Part shown: piece after piece, positions 23,463-32,167 of the stretch
Position numbering within the stretch: the stretch's first letter is position 1
Layout of the letters: each line of letters begins with the position of its first letter
Source of the DNA: Chloroflexota bacterium
Lineage (GTDB): Bacteria; Chloroflexota; Anaerolineae; Anaerolineales; UBA11858
DNA length: 43,821 bases
NCBI GenBank assembly: GCA_016865865.1
Contig: VGOC01000021.1
Coordinates: 1-43,821, forward strand
Direction: 5' to 3'
Made by a program: the position numbers and the translations under genes
The notes under the pieces: model-generated
Seen by the model: the letters and a program-made list of their open reading frames with translations, nothing else
Told to the model about the DNA's origin: nothing
Database searches by the model: none

Positions 23463-24113
23463 ATGCTTGGACTCGATTTCCCTACCCTGATCGCCCGTGT
23501 CATTGTTCTCCTGACCGCGTTCTCCTTCCATGAATTCGCCCATGCCTGGATGGCAGATTATTTCGGGGATGATACCCCCCGCTACCATGGACGGCTGACA
23601 CTCAACCCCCTGGCTCATTTAGATCCCCTTGGCTCATTGATGCTGGTCGTCGCCGGTTTCGGTTGGGCAAAACCAGTGCCTGTTGACCCCTATGTCTTAC
23701 GGCGTCGTTCGGCGGCTGCAATGATGTGGGTAGCCCTAGCCGGGCCTATGTCGAACTTTCTGCTAGCGATTCTGGCTGCGATCCCATTTCGCCTCGGTCT
23801 GGTCTCCGTGGAACAGGCTTTTTTCGGCGCCGGCAACTTCTTGCCTACTCTGCCTCAACTCCTGTTAGAATTCATCATCATCAATCTGGTTTTGATGCTG
23901 TTCAATTTGATCCCGCTGGCGCCATTGGACGGTGAGAAAATCGCCGATTACTTCTTCCCGGCCTCCTGGTCAGATTTCCTGGCGCGCATCCGGCCTTATG
24001 GCCCCATGATCTTGATGGTGCTGTTCATCGGAGCCCCATACCTGGGCGTTGATATTCTGGGCTGGATCATGCGGCCCGCACTTCAACTCTTATTCAACGC
24101 TTTAGTTGGATGA
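23463..24113 (+). CDS. Site-2 protease family (M50) membrane metalloprotease
   Basis: The 216-residue protein is mostly hydrophobic with about five to six membrane helices. The zinc motif HEFAH is at residues 23-27 (FSFHEFAHAWMAD), and the second conserved motif is NLIPLAPLDGEKI near 160, giving the third zinc ligand Asp. This is the compact YwhC/Rip-like form without a PDZ domain. Such proteases cut proteins within the membrane, but their bacterial substrates in this subgroup are mostly unknown. The start has a GAGGTG site and a TATAAT box nearby. It is divergent from DUF951 and precedes the GIY-YIG gene with a 118-base gap. Confidence 0.92.
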   Translation: MLGLDFPTLIARVIVLLTAFSFHEFAHAWMADYFGDDTPRYHGRLTLNPLAHLDPLGSLMLVVAGFGWAKPVPVDPYVLRRRSAAAMMWVALAGPMSNFLLAILAAIPFRLGLVSVEQAFFGAGNFLPTLPQLLLEFIIINLVLMLFNLIPLAPLDGEKIADYFFPASWSDFLARIRPYGPMILMVLFIGAPYLGVDILGWIMRPALQLLFNALVG

Positions 24114-24231
24114 AGATCGGACCCCTTTCATCCCCCCATTTTCACCATCAACTTCCTGAATAGCTGGCATTTCGGCAGCGAAAATGAGGAGCATAGGGAG
24201 GGCGCTGTAATCCTGGCAAGTTTCTAGAAGA

Positions 24232-24507
24232 ATGGCTTACTTCTGTTATATAATCGAGTGCTCAGATGGCACTTTATACACCGGCTGGACGACCGACCCC
24301 GAGCGCAGAGAGATAGAGCACAATGCCGGCCGCGGCGCGCAATACACCCGCATCCGACGGCCAGTGCGTCTGGTGTATGTGGAGGCGCATCCCGACCGTT
24401 CAACTGCTCAAAGACGCGAATCTGCCCTAAAGAAGCTAACCCGCTCGAAGAAAAAGACGCTGATAGAATCAAACACCAATCTCGATCATCTGACCTCCAA
24501 CATCTAG
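24232..24507 (+). CDS. GIY-YIG domain protein (UPF0213/YhbQ-like)
   Basis: The 91-residue protein begins [20 protein letters not shown], the GIY-YIG signature (YII...YTG), followed by [19 protein letters not shown] with the catalytic Arg, and ends in a basic patch KKLTRSKKK. Members are small putative nucleases; their role in bacteria is not settled. The last residues ([11 protein letters not shown]) are encoded by a 7-base word array that continues past the stop codon, so the C-terminus seems to have been replaced or extended by repeat DNA. The ribosome site is weak. Confidence 0.87.
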   Translation: MAYFCYIIECSDGTLYTGWTTDPERREIEHNAGRGAQYTRIRRPVRLVYVEAHPDRSTAQRRESALKKLTRSKKKTLIESNTNLDHLTSNI

Positions 24508-24543
24508 CCTCCAATCTCCAATATCTAATCTCCCATACCCCAA
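24474..24543. repeat. Heptamer word array overlapping the end of the GIY-YIG gene
   Basis: Ten consecutive 7-base words are seen: CACCAAT, CTCGATC, ATCTGAC, CTCCAAC, ATCTAGC, CTCCAAT, CTCCAAT, ATCTAAT, CTCCCAT, ACCCCAA. The first five cover the last codons and the stop of the GIY-YIG gene. The array ends just before the ribosome site of kbl. No clear inverted arm is present. Confidence 0.75.
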
Positions 24544-24553
24544 AGAGGCAACA

Positions 24554-25738
24554 ATGACCGACAAACTCACCTGGATAGATGAAGAATTACAAAACCTTCG
24601 CGATGGAGGGCTGTACAATAAAATCCGTACCCTGGGGTCTCCCCAAGGCGCCTGGCTGGTGGTTGATGGAGCGAAAGCCCTTAACTTTTGCTCCAACAAT
24701 TATCTGGGATTAGCCAACCACCCTCGCGTGGTCGCAGCTGCTAAAAAAGCCATGGGGCAATATGGCGTCGGTCCAGGCGCGGTGCGCACCATCGCCGGTA
24801 CGATGGATCTACACGTAAAGCTAGATAAGCGTCTGGCCGAATTCAAGGGCGTCGAATCGGCAATCACTTTCCAATCCGGTTTCACTGCAAACATGGGCGT
24901 CATCCCGGCATTGGTAGGGAAGGAAGATGCGATCTTCTCCGACGAGTTGAATCATGCCAGCATCATAGATGGCAGCCGCCTATCCGGGGCTACGATCATC
25001 CGCTACGCCCACTGCAATGCTGCCGATCTGGAAAAACAACTCCAGGAGCAGCGGACTGATTTTCGACGCTCATTGGTGATCAGCGATGGCGTCTTCAGCA
25101 TGGATGGCGATGTGGCTCCCTTGGACAAGATCTATGAGGTTGCGAAGGATTTCGATGCCCTGCTCATGGTTGATGACGCCCATGGCGAGGGCGTCCTGGG
25201 ACGCGGCGGGCGAGGCATCGTAGACCACTTCGACCTGCACGGTAAAGTAGATGTCGAAGTCGGCACGATGTCCAAGGCCTTCGGCGTGATGGGCGGTGTG
25301 GTGGCTGGGAATCCCAAAGTCGTGGAGTGGCTGCATCAGCGCGGCAGACCCTTTCTGTTCTCCTCGGCAATGACCGTCCCCGATGTGGCCGCCTGCCTCG
25401 AGGCCATCGCCATCCTCGAAGAATCCACCGAGCTTGTGGACAAGTTGTGGGCGAACGCCGATTACTTCAAAGCGGAAATGAAATATCTGGGCTTCGACAC
25501 CGGCAAGAGCGTGACCCCTATCACGCCTGTCATGCTTGGGGAAGCGCCCCTGGCCCAGCAATTCAGCCGCGAGTTATTCGAGGCCGGAGTCTTCGCGATG
25601 GCAATTGGGTTCCCAACGGTGCCGCGCGGCAAGGCCCGCATCCGGGTGATGATCTCCGCCGCCCACTCAAAAGACGACCTCGACCAGGGCCTGGAAGCTT
25701 TCGCAAAAGTTGGCCGAACGTTAGGAGTTATCGCATGA
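24554..25738 (+). CDS. kbl: Glycine C-acetyltransferase (2-amino-3-ketobutyrate CoA ligase)
   Basis: The 394-residue protein is a PLP-dependent alpha-oxoamine synthase. KBL cleaves 2-amino-3-oxobutyrate with CoA to glycine and acetyl-CoA in threonine breakdown. The PLP Lys is in [13 protein letters not shown] (about residue 241), the Asp that contacts the PLP ring nitrogen is in [12 protein letters not shown], and [13 protein letters not shown] and SGFTANMG are typical of the family. Length and the GEGVLG signature favour KBL over 8-amino-7-oxononanoate synthase (BioF), but BioF or a bifunctional enzyme cannot be ruled out since neither tdh nor bio genes are nearby. The ATG has GAGG upstream. 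Confidence 0.86.
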   Translation: MTDKLTWIDEELQNLRDGGLYNKIRTLGSPQGAWLVVDGAKALNFCSNNYLGLANHPRVVAAAKKAMGQYGVGPGAVRTIAGTMDLHVKLDKRLAEFKGVESAITFQSGFTANMGVIPALVGKEDAIFSDELNHASIIDGSRLSGATIIRYAHCNAADLEKQLQEQRTDFRRSLVISDGVFSMDGDVAPLDKIYEVAKDFDALLMVDDAHGEGVLGRGGRGIVDHFDLHGKVDVEVGTMSKAFGVMGGVVAGNPKVVEWLHQRGRPFLFSSAMTVPDVAACLEAIAILEESTELVDKLWANADYFKAEMKYLGFDTGKSVTPITPVMLGEAPLAQQFSRELFEAGVFAMAIGFPTVPRGKARIRVMISAAHSKDDLDQGLEAFAKVGRTLGVIA

Positions 25739-25751
25739 AACGAGAATAGTG

Positions 25752-25810
25752 CACGGATGAACCCGGATTGGACGGATTTTTTATCCGTGTTCACCCGTGA
25801 AATCCGTGAA
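25752..25810. repeat. Inverted word repeat (ACGGAT/ATCCGT family) between kbl and the GTPase gene
   Basis: Left words CACGGAT, CCGGAT and GACGGAT are followed by TTTTT and right words ATCCGTG, CCCGTG and ATCCGTG. The exact stem ACGGAT (25772-25777) and ATCCGT (25783-25788) has a T5 loop. The repeat occupies the position where the ribosome site of the next gene should be. Confidence 0.6.
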
Positions 25811-25821
25811 CCTTTCATTCA

Positions 25822-26820
25822 ATGCCCACCAATCTTCCTCCTGATTATTTCAAGGCCGAGGAGCAATTCCGTAAGGCGATTACCAACCAGGAAAAAATTG
25901 CCTGGCTGGAAGAGATGCTCGCCATCATGCCCAAGCATAAGGGCACGGATCATTTGAAGAGTGATCTGCGCAGGAAGATATCCAGGCTCAAAACTGCCGA
26001 TACACAGAAAAAAGGCCGCCCCGGACGTCAGGTCTCAGCTTTCCACATAGATAAAGAGGGCGCAGGTCAGGTTGTGGTGCTCGGCCCGGCTAACACCGGC
26101 AAATCAGCGCTGGTGGCAGCGTTGACCAACGCCAAACTGGAGGTTGCCCCCTATCCCTTCTCGACCTGGGGGCCGACCCCGGGCATGATGCAGTTCGAGA
26201 ATGTGCAAATCCAGTTGATTGATACCCCACCCCTCGAGGGAGAGTTCATCGAACCAGAGCTGTTCAACCTGATCCGCATCGCCGACATGGCTCTGTTGAT
26301 CGTGGATCTCCAGGCTGACCCCATCGGTCAAATCGAAGCGACCCTGGCATTGTTGGAAGAACACCGCATCATCCCCCAGCATTTACAGAGAGAACATGAA
26401 GGGGGGCTGCGCATGAAATATATGCCTGTTTTGGGGGTGGTCAACAAATGCGATGATGATGCAATGGATAAAGATTTCGAGGCGCTATGTGAGTTGATGG
26501 AAGGAGATGAATGTCCCCTGATCCCCATCTCCGTCACAGCAGAACGCCACTTCGAGCGCTTGAAGAAAGCGATCTACGATACGTTGGGACTCATGCGCGT
26601 TTATTCGCACCCCCCTGGTAAGGAGCCTAATTTCGAGTCACCTTTCGTGCTGAAGGTTGGCAGCACAGTCGAAGATTTCGCCGGCAAGGTGCACCAGGAT
26701 TTTCTCGTGAATCTGAAATCTGCCAAAGTATGGGGTAGCGGGGCTTTCGACGGGCAGATGGTCAGCCGCGATTATGTGCTGCGAGAGGGGGATGTGGTGG
26801 AGTTGAGAACAGACCGATGA
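25822..26820 (+). CDS. DRG/OBG-like GTPase with C-terminal TGS domain
   Basis: The 332-residue protein has an N-terminal helical part (1-65), a GTPase domain (about 70-255) and a TGS domain (about 265-332, ending REGDVVELRTD). The P-loop is GPANTGKSAL, the switch II motif is DTPPLEGE (Pro replaces the usual Gly after DTP), and the base-specificity motif is NKCD. The order matches archaeal and eukaryotic DRG proteins, which bind ribosomes; the bacterial relatives are poorly studied. No clear ribosome site precedes the ATG because a word repeat fills that space. A 60-base word array separates it from trmO. Confidence 0.85.
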   Translation: MPTNLPPDYFKAEEQFRKAITNQEKIAWLEEMLAIMPKHKGTDHLKSDLRRKISRLKTADTQKKGRPGRQVSAFHIDKEGAGQVVVLGPANTGKSALVAALTNAKLEVAPYPFSTWGPTPGMMQFENVQIQLIDTPPLEGEFIEPELFNLIRIADMALLIVDLQADPIGQIEATLALLEEHRIIPQHLQREHEGGLRMKYMPVLGVVNKCDDDAMDKDFEALCELMEGDECPLIPISVTAERHFERLKKAIYDTLGLMRVYSHPPGKEPNFESPFVLKVGSTVEDFAGKVHQDFLVNLKSAKVWGSGAFDGQMVSRDYVLREGDVVELRTDR

Positions 26821-26870
26821 CGGAGGACGGAAGACGGGGGTTCGGTCTTCGGTACCCCATCTTCCGTCAT
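26817..26870. repeat. Heptamer word array with inverted arm between the GTPase gene and trmO
   Basis: The words ATGACGG, AGGACGG and AAGACGG start in the stop codon of the GTPase gene (26818-26820). After a centre with GGTTCGG and TCTTCGG, the right arm TACCCCATCTTCCGTCAT is complementary to the left words, giving a hairpin that could act as a terminator-like structure. Confidence 0.65.
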
Positions 26871-26880
26871 AAGTGCAGCG

Positions 26881-27360
26881 ATGAAAATTACCTATCACCC
26901 TATCGGTGTAATCCACAGCCCATTCACGGAGATCGAGGACATGCCCATCCAGCCTACGGGAGCCAGCGGTGCTCAAGGGATAGTAGAAATATTCCCACAA
27001 TTCCAGGAAGGGTTGAGCGATCTCGAAGGCTTCTCGCATATCATTCTGCTCTATCACCTTCATCGTTCCGAGGGATTCAGACTCACCGTAACACCTTTTC
27101 TCGATAACCAACCCCGGGGGTTGTTCTCTACAAGAGCTCCCAAGCGGCCTAATCCCATCGGGTTGTCGGTGGTCAAGTTGGTGAAGCGCGAAGAGAATAC
27201 CCTGCACATCGAAAATGTGGACATCCTCGACGGCACGCCGTTGCTGGATATCAAGCCTTACGTACCGGCCTTCGAGCCGGATATTGATATTCGGGTTGGT
27301 TGGCTAGAAGAAGCGAATGAGGAAGCTCGAAACAAACGTTCAGATGATCGCTTTCGCTGA
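26881..27360 (+). CDS. trmO: tRNA t6A37 N6-methyltransferase
   Basis: The 159-residue protein belongs to the TsaA/TrmO family (UPF0066 beta-barrel). It methylates N6-threonylcarbamoyladenosine at position 37 of some tRNAs with AdoMet. Visible signatures are YHPIGVIHSPF at the start, FSHIILLYHLHRSEG near 58, and RGLFSTRAPKRPNPIGLSVV near 80, which contains the conserved catalytic/AdoMet region. DGTPLLDIKPYVPAFE is also typical. The usual C-terminal domain of E. coli TrmO is missing, as in many bacteria and archaea. The 3' end overlaps the convergent prmA by 21 bases. The ribosome site is weak. Confidence 0.9.
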   Translation: MKITYHPIGVIHSPFTEIEDMPIQPTGASGAQGIVEIFPQFQEGLSDLEGFSHIILLYHLHRSEGFRLTVTPFLDNQPRGLFSTRAPKRPNPIGLSVVKLVKREENTLHIENVDILDGTPLLDIKPYVPAFEPDIDIRVGWLEEANEEARNKRSDDRFR

Positions 27361-28320
27361 GCGCACAACACTGATCGCCACCCAATCATCAATTTGACGC
27401 CTTTCATGCACCTCGAAGCCATGGGTTTGGAGCACATTTCCTATTTCAGAAATTTGTTCTTCGAGTATTCCGGAAAGAATCAAGACGCCATCAGGCGATA
27501 CTAAAACCCCTAGCCCGGCATCGAGCAGGCGAATCAAGATAGAGGTCAGGATATTTGCCACCACAATAGGGGCTTGTCTGACGGGGAAAATCCCAACTTT
27601 TATTTCAGGAACAGAGCCGACAGCGAAATCCACCCGGTCGGCGACGGCGTTGTTGGTCGCGTTCTGTCTGGCGGCAGTAATCGCATCGGGGTCAGTATCC
27701 ACCCCAAAGGCGCGTGATGCGCCCAACTTGAGAACAGCGATGGATAGAATCCCTGAGCCGCAGCCGATGTCGAACACGTCAGCGCCCAGAAACCCGGTTT
27801 CGCCGAGAAACCGGGTTTCTAGTAACTCCAGGCATAACTGCGTCGTTGGATGGGTTCCAGTGCCGAAAGCCATCCCCGGATCAATGCGGATGGGGATACG
27901 TACCTCCACCCCCCCTGTCTCCCCCCCGTTTATGTGGGGAACGGAGGGGGGGGTGGGGTCAAGCCAGGCCGGGACGATGATCAAACGCTCCCCAATCGCA
28001 ATCGGACGATAGTGCTGCTTCCAGGCCTCCGCCCAGTTGACTTCAGCGATGGGCTTGAATTCAGGTTCCGGTAAAGGCTGAATGCGTCCTAAAAAGTAGA
28101 GCGCTTCTTCGATTCGCTGGCGGGTATCTTCCATCTGCTCATCCATAGGCAGATAGCCGCAAACCCGCAAAGGCCCCACGGGATGACCTTCATCTTCCGG
28201 GTTGGCTGCGACAGCCGTGCTTTCGATGACCACGCCATTGGGAGCATAGCGCGCCAGCACCTCGGCCACCGCTTCAGCCATCTCCCCGTCAACGGTCAGT
28301 GAAACTTCGAGATAATTCAA
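27340..28320 (-). CDS. prmA: Ribosomal protein L11 methyltransferase
   Basis: The 326-residue protein methylates ribosomal protein L11 with AdoMet. It has the N-terminal L11-binding domain (about 1-100), the linker NWAEAWKQHYRPIAIG, the signature DPGMAFGTGTHPTTQLCLE near 155, AdoMet motif I VFDIGCGSGILSIA near 185, and the conserved VVANILTSIL. A 17-residue insert (TPPSVPHINGGETGGVE) before the FGTGTH region is encoded by a C/G-rich near-palindrome. The gene starts 3 bases after dnaJ, as in the Firmicutes hrcA-grpE-dnaK-dnaJ-prmA order, and is therefore likely part of the CIRCE-controlled operon. Confidence 0.94.
   Translation of the reverse strand: MNYLEVSLTVDGEMAEAVAEVLARYAPNGVVIESTAVAANPEDEGHPVGPLRVCGYLPMDEQMEDTRQRIEEALYFLGRIQPLPEPEFKPIAEVNWAEAWKQHYRPIAIGERLIIVPAWLDPTPPSVPHINGGETGGVEVRIPIRIDPGMAFGTGTHPTTQLCLELLETRFLGETGFLGADVFDIGCGSGILSIAVLKLGASRAFGVDTDPDAITAARQNATNNAVADRVDFAVGSVPEIKVGIFPVRQAPIVVANILTSILIRLLDAGLGVLVSPDGVLILSGILEEQISEIGNVLQTHGFEVHERRQIDDWVAISVVRSAKAII
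27904..27958. repeat. In-frame C/G-rich near-palindrome inside prmA
   Basis: The plus strand has C-runs (CACCCCCCC, CTCCCCCCCGTT) on the left and AACGGAGGGGGGGG on the right around a short centre. It encodes the Pro/Gly-rich stretch PTPPSVPHINGGETGGVE on the minus strand. A similar insert is in the macroglobulin gene at 13552-13612. Confidence 0.6.
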
Positions 28321-28323
28321 GAA

Positions 28324-29448
28324 TCATCCCCCGATGACATCTTTCAGGCGGTCGAAGAAGCCGCGCTCCTGGGGCGTCACCTCAGTGCCCAGGCTGCCGG
28401 CCAATTGCTGGAATAACTCCCTTTGCTCGTCGGAGAGAGATTTGGGAATGCTGACATTGATGACCACCAACTGGTCGCCCCGGCTGTTGTTCCGCAGATG
28501 AGGCACGCCTTTGCCGCGCATACGGATGATCTTGCCGGGTTGGGTGCCAGCGGGAATCTTCAGCACAGTTTCCCCATCGACCGTTGGTACATTTACCTCG
28601 TCGCCAAGAGTGGCTTGAGCAATATTGATATTCAAATCCAGCAGAATATCGTACTCACGTCGGCGGAAATATTTATGCGGCTGGACTTGTATGAGTAGAT
28701 ACAAGTTGCCCGGCGGGCCGCCATTGCCCCCCGGTTGACCTTCTCCGGTCAGGCGAATCTGCGTACCCGTATCCACGCCCGCGGGAATGGTGACCACTTT
28801 CTTGCGCGTCCTGCGCACCTGCCCTCTGCCGCCGCAAGTATGGCAAGGGGTAGTGATGACTTCCCCTTTCCCGCCACAGGTTGGGCAAGAAGTCACCTGC
28901 ACCATCGAACCGAGGATGGTTTGACGAGATTGCCGAACTTCTCCCTGTCCATAGCAGGTGGTGCAACGGGCTGGCGAAGTACCCGGTTCAGCGCCCGACC
29001 CCTGGCAGGTTTCACAGCGCTCATTGCGAGTGACCTCGATCTCTTTGTCCACACCAAAGACGGCCTCAGTAAAGTCAAGATCGACGCGGTATTGCAAATC
29101 CGGGCCACGACGGGGGGCGCTGGCCGAGCGGCGCGAACTTCTCCCGAAACCGCCAAATCCAAACCCGAATAGCTCTTCGAAGATATCGCTGAAATCCATC
29201 GTAGTCCAATCCGGCACACCGCCAGCTCGCTGGACTCCGGCATGACCAAAACGATCATAGGCAGCGCGCTTCTCCTGATCGGAGAGCACCGCGTAGGCTT
29301 CGTTGATTTCCTTGAATCGTTCTTCGGCGTCAGATTCTTTACTGACATCCGGGTGATATTTACGCGCTAAGTTTCGGAAGGCCGATTTTATCTCGTCTCC
29401 CGATGCGCCCCGGGGAATACCAAGTATCTCGTAATAGTCGCGTGGCAT
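28324..29448 (-). CDS. dnaJ: Chaperone DnaJ
   Basis: The 374-residue Hsp40 stimulates the ATPase of DnaK and delivers clients. The J domain (1-70) has the HPD motif in KYHPDVS. A Gly/Phe-rich linker ([13 protein letters not shown]) is followed by four zinc-finger repeats ([32 protein letters not shown]) and the C-terminal client-binding domains. The start at 29448 ([10 protein letters not shown]) is preferred over an in-frame ATG at 29475 because the family begins here; the extra upstream residues would come from repeat-rich spacer. It lies between dnaK and prmA in the heat-shock operon. Confidence 0.97.
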   Translation of the reverse strand: MPRDYYEILGIPRGASGDEIKSAFRNLARKYHPDVSKESDAEERFKEINEAYAVLSDQEKRAAYDRFGHAGVQRAGGVPDWTTMDFSDIFEELFGFGFGGFGRSSRRSASAPRRGPDLQYRVDLDFTEAVFGVDKEIEVTRNERCETCQGSGAEPGTSPARCTTCYGQGEVRQSRQTILGSMVQVTSCPTCGGKGEVITTPCHTCGGRGQVRRTRKKVVTIPAGVDTGTQIRLTGEGQPGGNGGPPGNLYLLIQVQPHKYFRRREYDILLDLNINIAQATLGDEVNVPTVDGETVLKIPAGTQPGKIIRMRGKGVPHLRNNSRGDQLVVINVSIPKSLSDEQRELFQQLAGSLGTEVTPQERGFFDRLKDVIGG

Positions 29449-29458
29449 ATTGATCGTC

Positions 29459-29553
29459 CAAGTGCCAGGTGTCAAGTGTCAAGTGTTCAAATGTCACATT
29501 GCAGCTTGCCGCACGAAACCTAACACCTGGCACTTGACACTCGATACTTACTT
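29459..29553. repeat. Heptamer word array with long inverted arms between dnaK and dnaJ
   Basis: The left words are CAAGTGC, CAGGTGT, CAAGTGT, CAAGTGT, TCAAATG, TCACATT. The right words are CCTAACA, CCTGGCA, CTTGACA, CTCGATA, CTTACTT. The 14-mer CAAGTGCCAGGTGT (29459-29472) has an exact reverse complement at 29523-29536. The array reaches the stop codon of dnaK and may tune read-through into dnaJ. Confidence 0.75.
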
Positions 29554-31477
29554 ATGCGCTGCGGAATTCACCATCTACGATATCCTCATCGCCTGGGCCA
29601 GATGGGCCCTCGCCAGGAGGCGGGCCTTGGGGGCCTGGCCCTTCGGCGCCTGGCATAGGCCCGGCTCCAGGCTGCCCATAAGCGGCGGCGCCGATTTGCT
29701 GAATTTCTTTGCCAAGCTCATCAGCCACACGGTTCAGAGTCTCTGTATCGGCGTTCTCATTTTCTAAGACTTTGCGGACTTCGGCAACTTTACCTTGCAC
29801 TTTTGTCTTGACATTCTCCGGAACCTTGTCGCCAAGGTCTTCGAGCGCCTTTTCAGCAGTGTAGGCCATATTATCCGCCTTGTTGCGGGCTTCGACCCGT
29901 TCCTTGCGTTTGCGATCTTCATCAGCATGCTTCTCGGCTTCTTTTTTCATCTTCTCGACTTCAGCATCGCTCAAGCCGGAAGAAGCCGTGATCTTGATAT
30001 TCTGGCTGCGACCAGTGGCCTTATCCTGCGCGGTGACTTCCAGGATGCCGTTGGCATCAATATCGAAGGTCACCTCGATCTGAGGGACGCCGCGCGGCGC
30101 GGGAGGGATTCCATCCAGAATGAAGCGGCCGAGGGATTTATTGTCGGCGGCCATGGGGCGTTCACCCTGCAATACATGGATCTCGACCTGAGATTGGTTG
30201 GCAGCCGCTGTGGAGAAGACCTGGCTCTTGCGCGCCGGGATGGTGGTGTTGCGTTCGATCAACGCCGTAGCCACCCCGCCCAGTGTTTCTACTGACAGAG
30301 TCAAGGGGGTGACATCCAATAAGAGGATATCTTTGACATCGCCGCCCAAGACGCCAGCCTGAATCGCTGCCCCCACCGCAACCACTTCGTCAGGATTGAC
30401 ACCCTTGTGAGGCTCCTTGCCGAAGAATTTCTTCACCGCGTCCTGCACTGCGGGCATACGGGTCATACCGCCCACCAGCACAACCTCGTTGATATCAGCA
30501 GGCTTCAATCCGGCGTCCGCCAGGGCTTGTTTCACAGGCCCAATCGAACGGTCAATCAAGTCGGCGGTCAACTGCTCGAGTTTGGCGCGGGTCAGGTTCA
30601 AAACAAGGTGCTTTGGGCCGCTGGCATCGGCGGTGATATAGGGCAGGTTGATCTCCGTCTGCTGCGTGCTGGAAAGCTCGATCTTGGCCTTCTCGGCAGC
30701 TTCCTTCAAACGCTGGAGCGCCTGGCGATCCTTGCGCAAATCGATAGCATGGTTTTTCTGGAATTCATCAGCCAGATAATCAATCACTCGTAGATCGAAG
30801 TCGTCGCCGCCCAAGAAAGTATCTCCGCTGGTGGAGCGCACCTGGAAGACGCCTTCGCCAACATCGAGGATGGATATATCGAATGTGCCGCCGCCCAGGT
30901 CGTATACAGCGATCACTTCATTTTGCTTCTTATCCAGGCCATAGGCCAAAGAAGAAGCTGTCGGCTCGTTGATGATACGCAACACTTCCAGGCCGGCAAT
31001 CTTGCCAGCATCCTTGGTGGCGTTGCGTTGAGCATCATTGAAGTAAGCGGGTACGGTGATCACCGCCTGGGTGACTGGCTCGCCAAGATACGCCTCTGCA
31101 TCAGCTTTGATCTTCGCGAGAACCATCGCAGAGATCTCGGGAGGCGAGTATTCCTTCCCATCCAGGACCACACGCAAATCACCATTAGGCGCCTTAGCTA
31201 CCTGATAAGTCACATGTTTCCTGGCGCGTTCCACTTCTGGATCATCGTATTTTCGACCCATGAAGCGTTTGATCGAAAAGACCGTATTTTCTGGGTTGAC
31301 AACCGCCTGATTGCGGGCGGGACGCCCGGTCAGACGTTCGTGATTTTTGTTGACAGCGACCACCGAAGGAACCAGTCGTTCACCTTCAGCGGAAGGGATG
31401 ACGATCGGTTCTCCGCCTTCTACAACAGCTCCAACAGAATTGGTCGTCCCTAAGTCAATTCCGATAATTTTTGCCAT
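29552..31477 (-). CDS. dnaK: Chaperone DnaK (Hsp70)
   Basis: The 641-residue ATP-dependent chaperone folds and protects proteins in the cytoplasm. It begins [14 protein letters not shown], with [36 protein letters not shown] and [13 protein letters not shown] in the ATPase domain (1-380). The linker [19 protein letters not shown] is followed by the substrate-binding domain and a helical lid. The tail is rich in Gly and Pro ([20 protein letters not shown]), and it ends [12 protein letters not shown], close to the usual EEVD-like bacterial end. The ATG has GGAGG upstream. Regulation is by the CIRCE operator before hrcA. Confidence 0.98.
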   Translation of the reverse strand: MAKIIGIDLGTTNSVGAVVEGGEPIVIPSAEGERLVPSVVAVNKNHERLTGRPARNQAVVNPENTVFSIKRFMGRKYDDPEVERARKHVTYQVAKAPNGDLRVVLDGKEYSPPEISAMVLAKIKADAEAYLGEPVTQAVITVPAYFNDAQRNATKDAGKIAGLEVLRIINEPTASSLAYGLDKKQNEVIAVYDLGGGTFDISILDVGEGVFQVRSTSGDTFLGGDDFDLRVIDYLADEFQKNHAIDLRKDRQALQRLKEAAEKAKIELSSTQQTEINLPYITADASGPKHLVLNLTRAKLEQLTADLIDRSIGPVKQALADAGLKPADINEVVLVGGMTRMPAVQDAVKKFFGKEPHKGVNPDEVVAVGAAIQAGVLGGDVKDILLLDVTPLTLSVETLGGVATALIERNTTIPARKSQVFSTAAANQSQVEIHVLQGERPMAADNKSLGRFILDGIPPAPRGVPQIEVTFDIDANGILEVTAQDKATGRSQNIKITASSGLSDAEVEKMKKEAEKHADEDRKRKERVEARNKADNMAYTAEKALEDLGDKVPENVKTKVQGKVAEVRKVLENENADTETLNRVADELGKEIQQIGAAAYGQPGAGPMPGAEGPGPQGPPPGEGPSGPGDEDIVDGEFRSA

Positions 31478-31497
31478 TTCTTTGTTCCTCCAAAATT

Positions 31498-31530
31498 CGT
31501 TTGGTTAGTTTCGTAGTTTGGTAGTTCGAT
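31498..31530. repeat. Short word array between grpE and dnaK
   Basis: The words GTTTGGT, TAGTTTCG, TAGTTTGG and TAGTTCG repeat with a 7-8 base period and end two bases before the stop codon of grpE. No inverted arm is seen. Confidence 0.45.
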
Positions 31531-31531
31531 G

Positions 31532-32167
31532 CTATGCGGCTATTCTCACCTTTGCCGGGCGAAGAACGCGATCACCAATCATGTAGCCTTGCTGCAAAAC
31601 CTCGATGACCTGTTCGCTCTCGTGCTCATCGCTCTCGGTTTTCACAATGGCTTCGTGAAGATTTGGATCGAAGATCTCGCCTTCAGCATTGATTGGGGTG
31701 ATACCATCGCTTTCTAAAATCTTGAGCATCTTGCGATAAACCAACTCGATCCCTTCAGCCCAGGTAGCGCCGTTGCCCTCTTGATGCTGATCATTGAGCG
31801 CTCGTTCTATGTCATCCACGATGGGTAGATAGCGTTTGGTGACATCGCCGACCGCATCGATATAGAAACGTTCGCGATCCCGTTCCACCCGCTTTTTGTA
31901 ATTGGCAAATTCAGCCCTTTCTCGCTGCCAGCCATCGAGATATTCATTCGCTTTTGTTTGACTCTCTTCGAGCTCAGTTTTTAGTTTCATAATTTCTTCG
32001 GGAGAGAGATCCAACGCCGGACTCTCCTCGGCAACCCCGGGGGAGTCCGCTTTTTCTACAGGAGCTTCGGACTCCGCTTGGGGTTGATCCTTTTCCTCGA
32101 CAGGGGATTCACTCTCGAGGTTTTCTTCAACCAATACTTCAGTTTCCTTATTCTGCTTTTTGCTCAT
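31532..32167 (-). CDS. grpE: Nucleotide exchange factor GrpE
   Basis: The 211-residue protein releases ADP from DnaK. An acidic, disordered N-terminus (1-65, rich in Glu, Pro, Ser) and a long coiled coil (about 65-110, LKTELEESQTKANEYLDGWQ) lead to the C-terminal beta domain, with VYRKMLKILESDGITPI and the end GYMIGDRVLRPAKVRIA, all typical of GrpE. Its ATG overlaps the stop of hrcA (ATGA), so translation is probably coupled. Confidence 0.95.
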   Translation of the reverse strand: MSKKQNKETEVLVEENLESESPVEEKDQPQAESEAPVEKADSPGVAEESPALDLSPEEIMKLKTELEESQTKANEYLDGWQRERAEFANYKKRVERDRERFYIDAVGDVTKRYLPIVDDIERALNDQHQEGNGATWAEGIELVYRKMLKILESDGITPINAEGEIFDPNLHEAIVKTESDEHESEQVIEVLQQGYMIGDRVLRPAKVRIAA

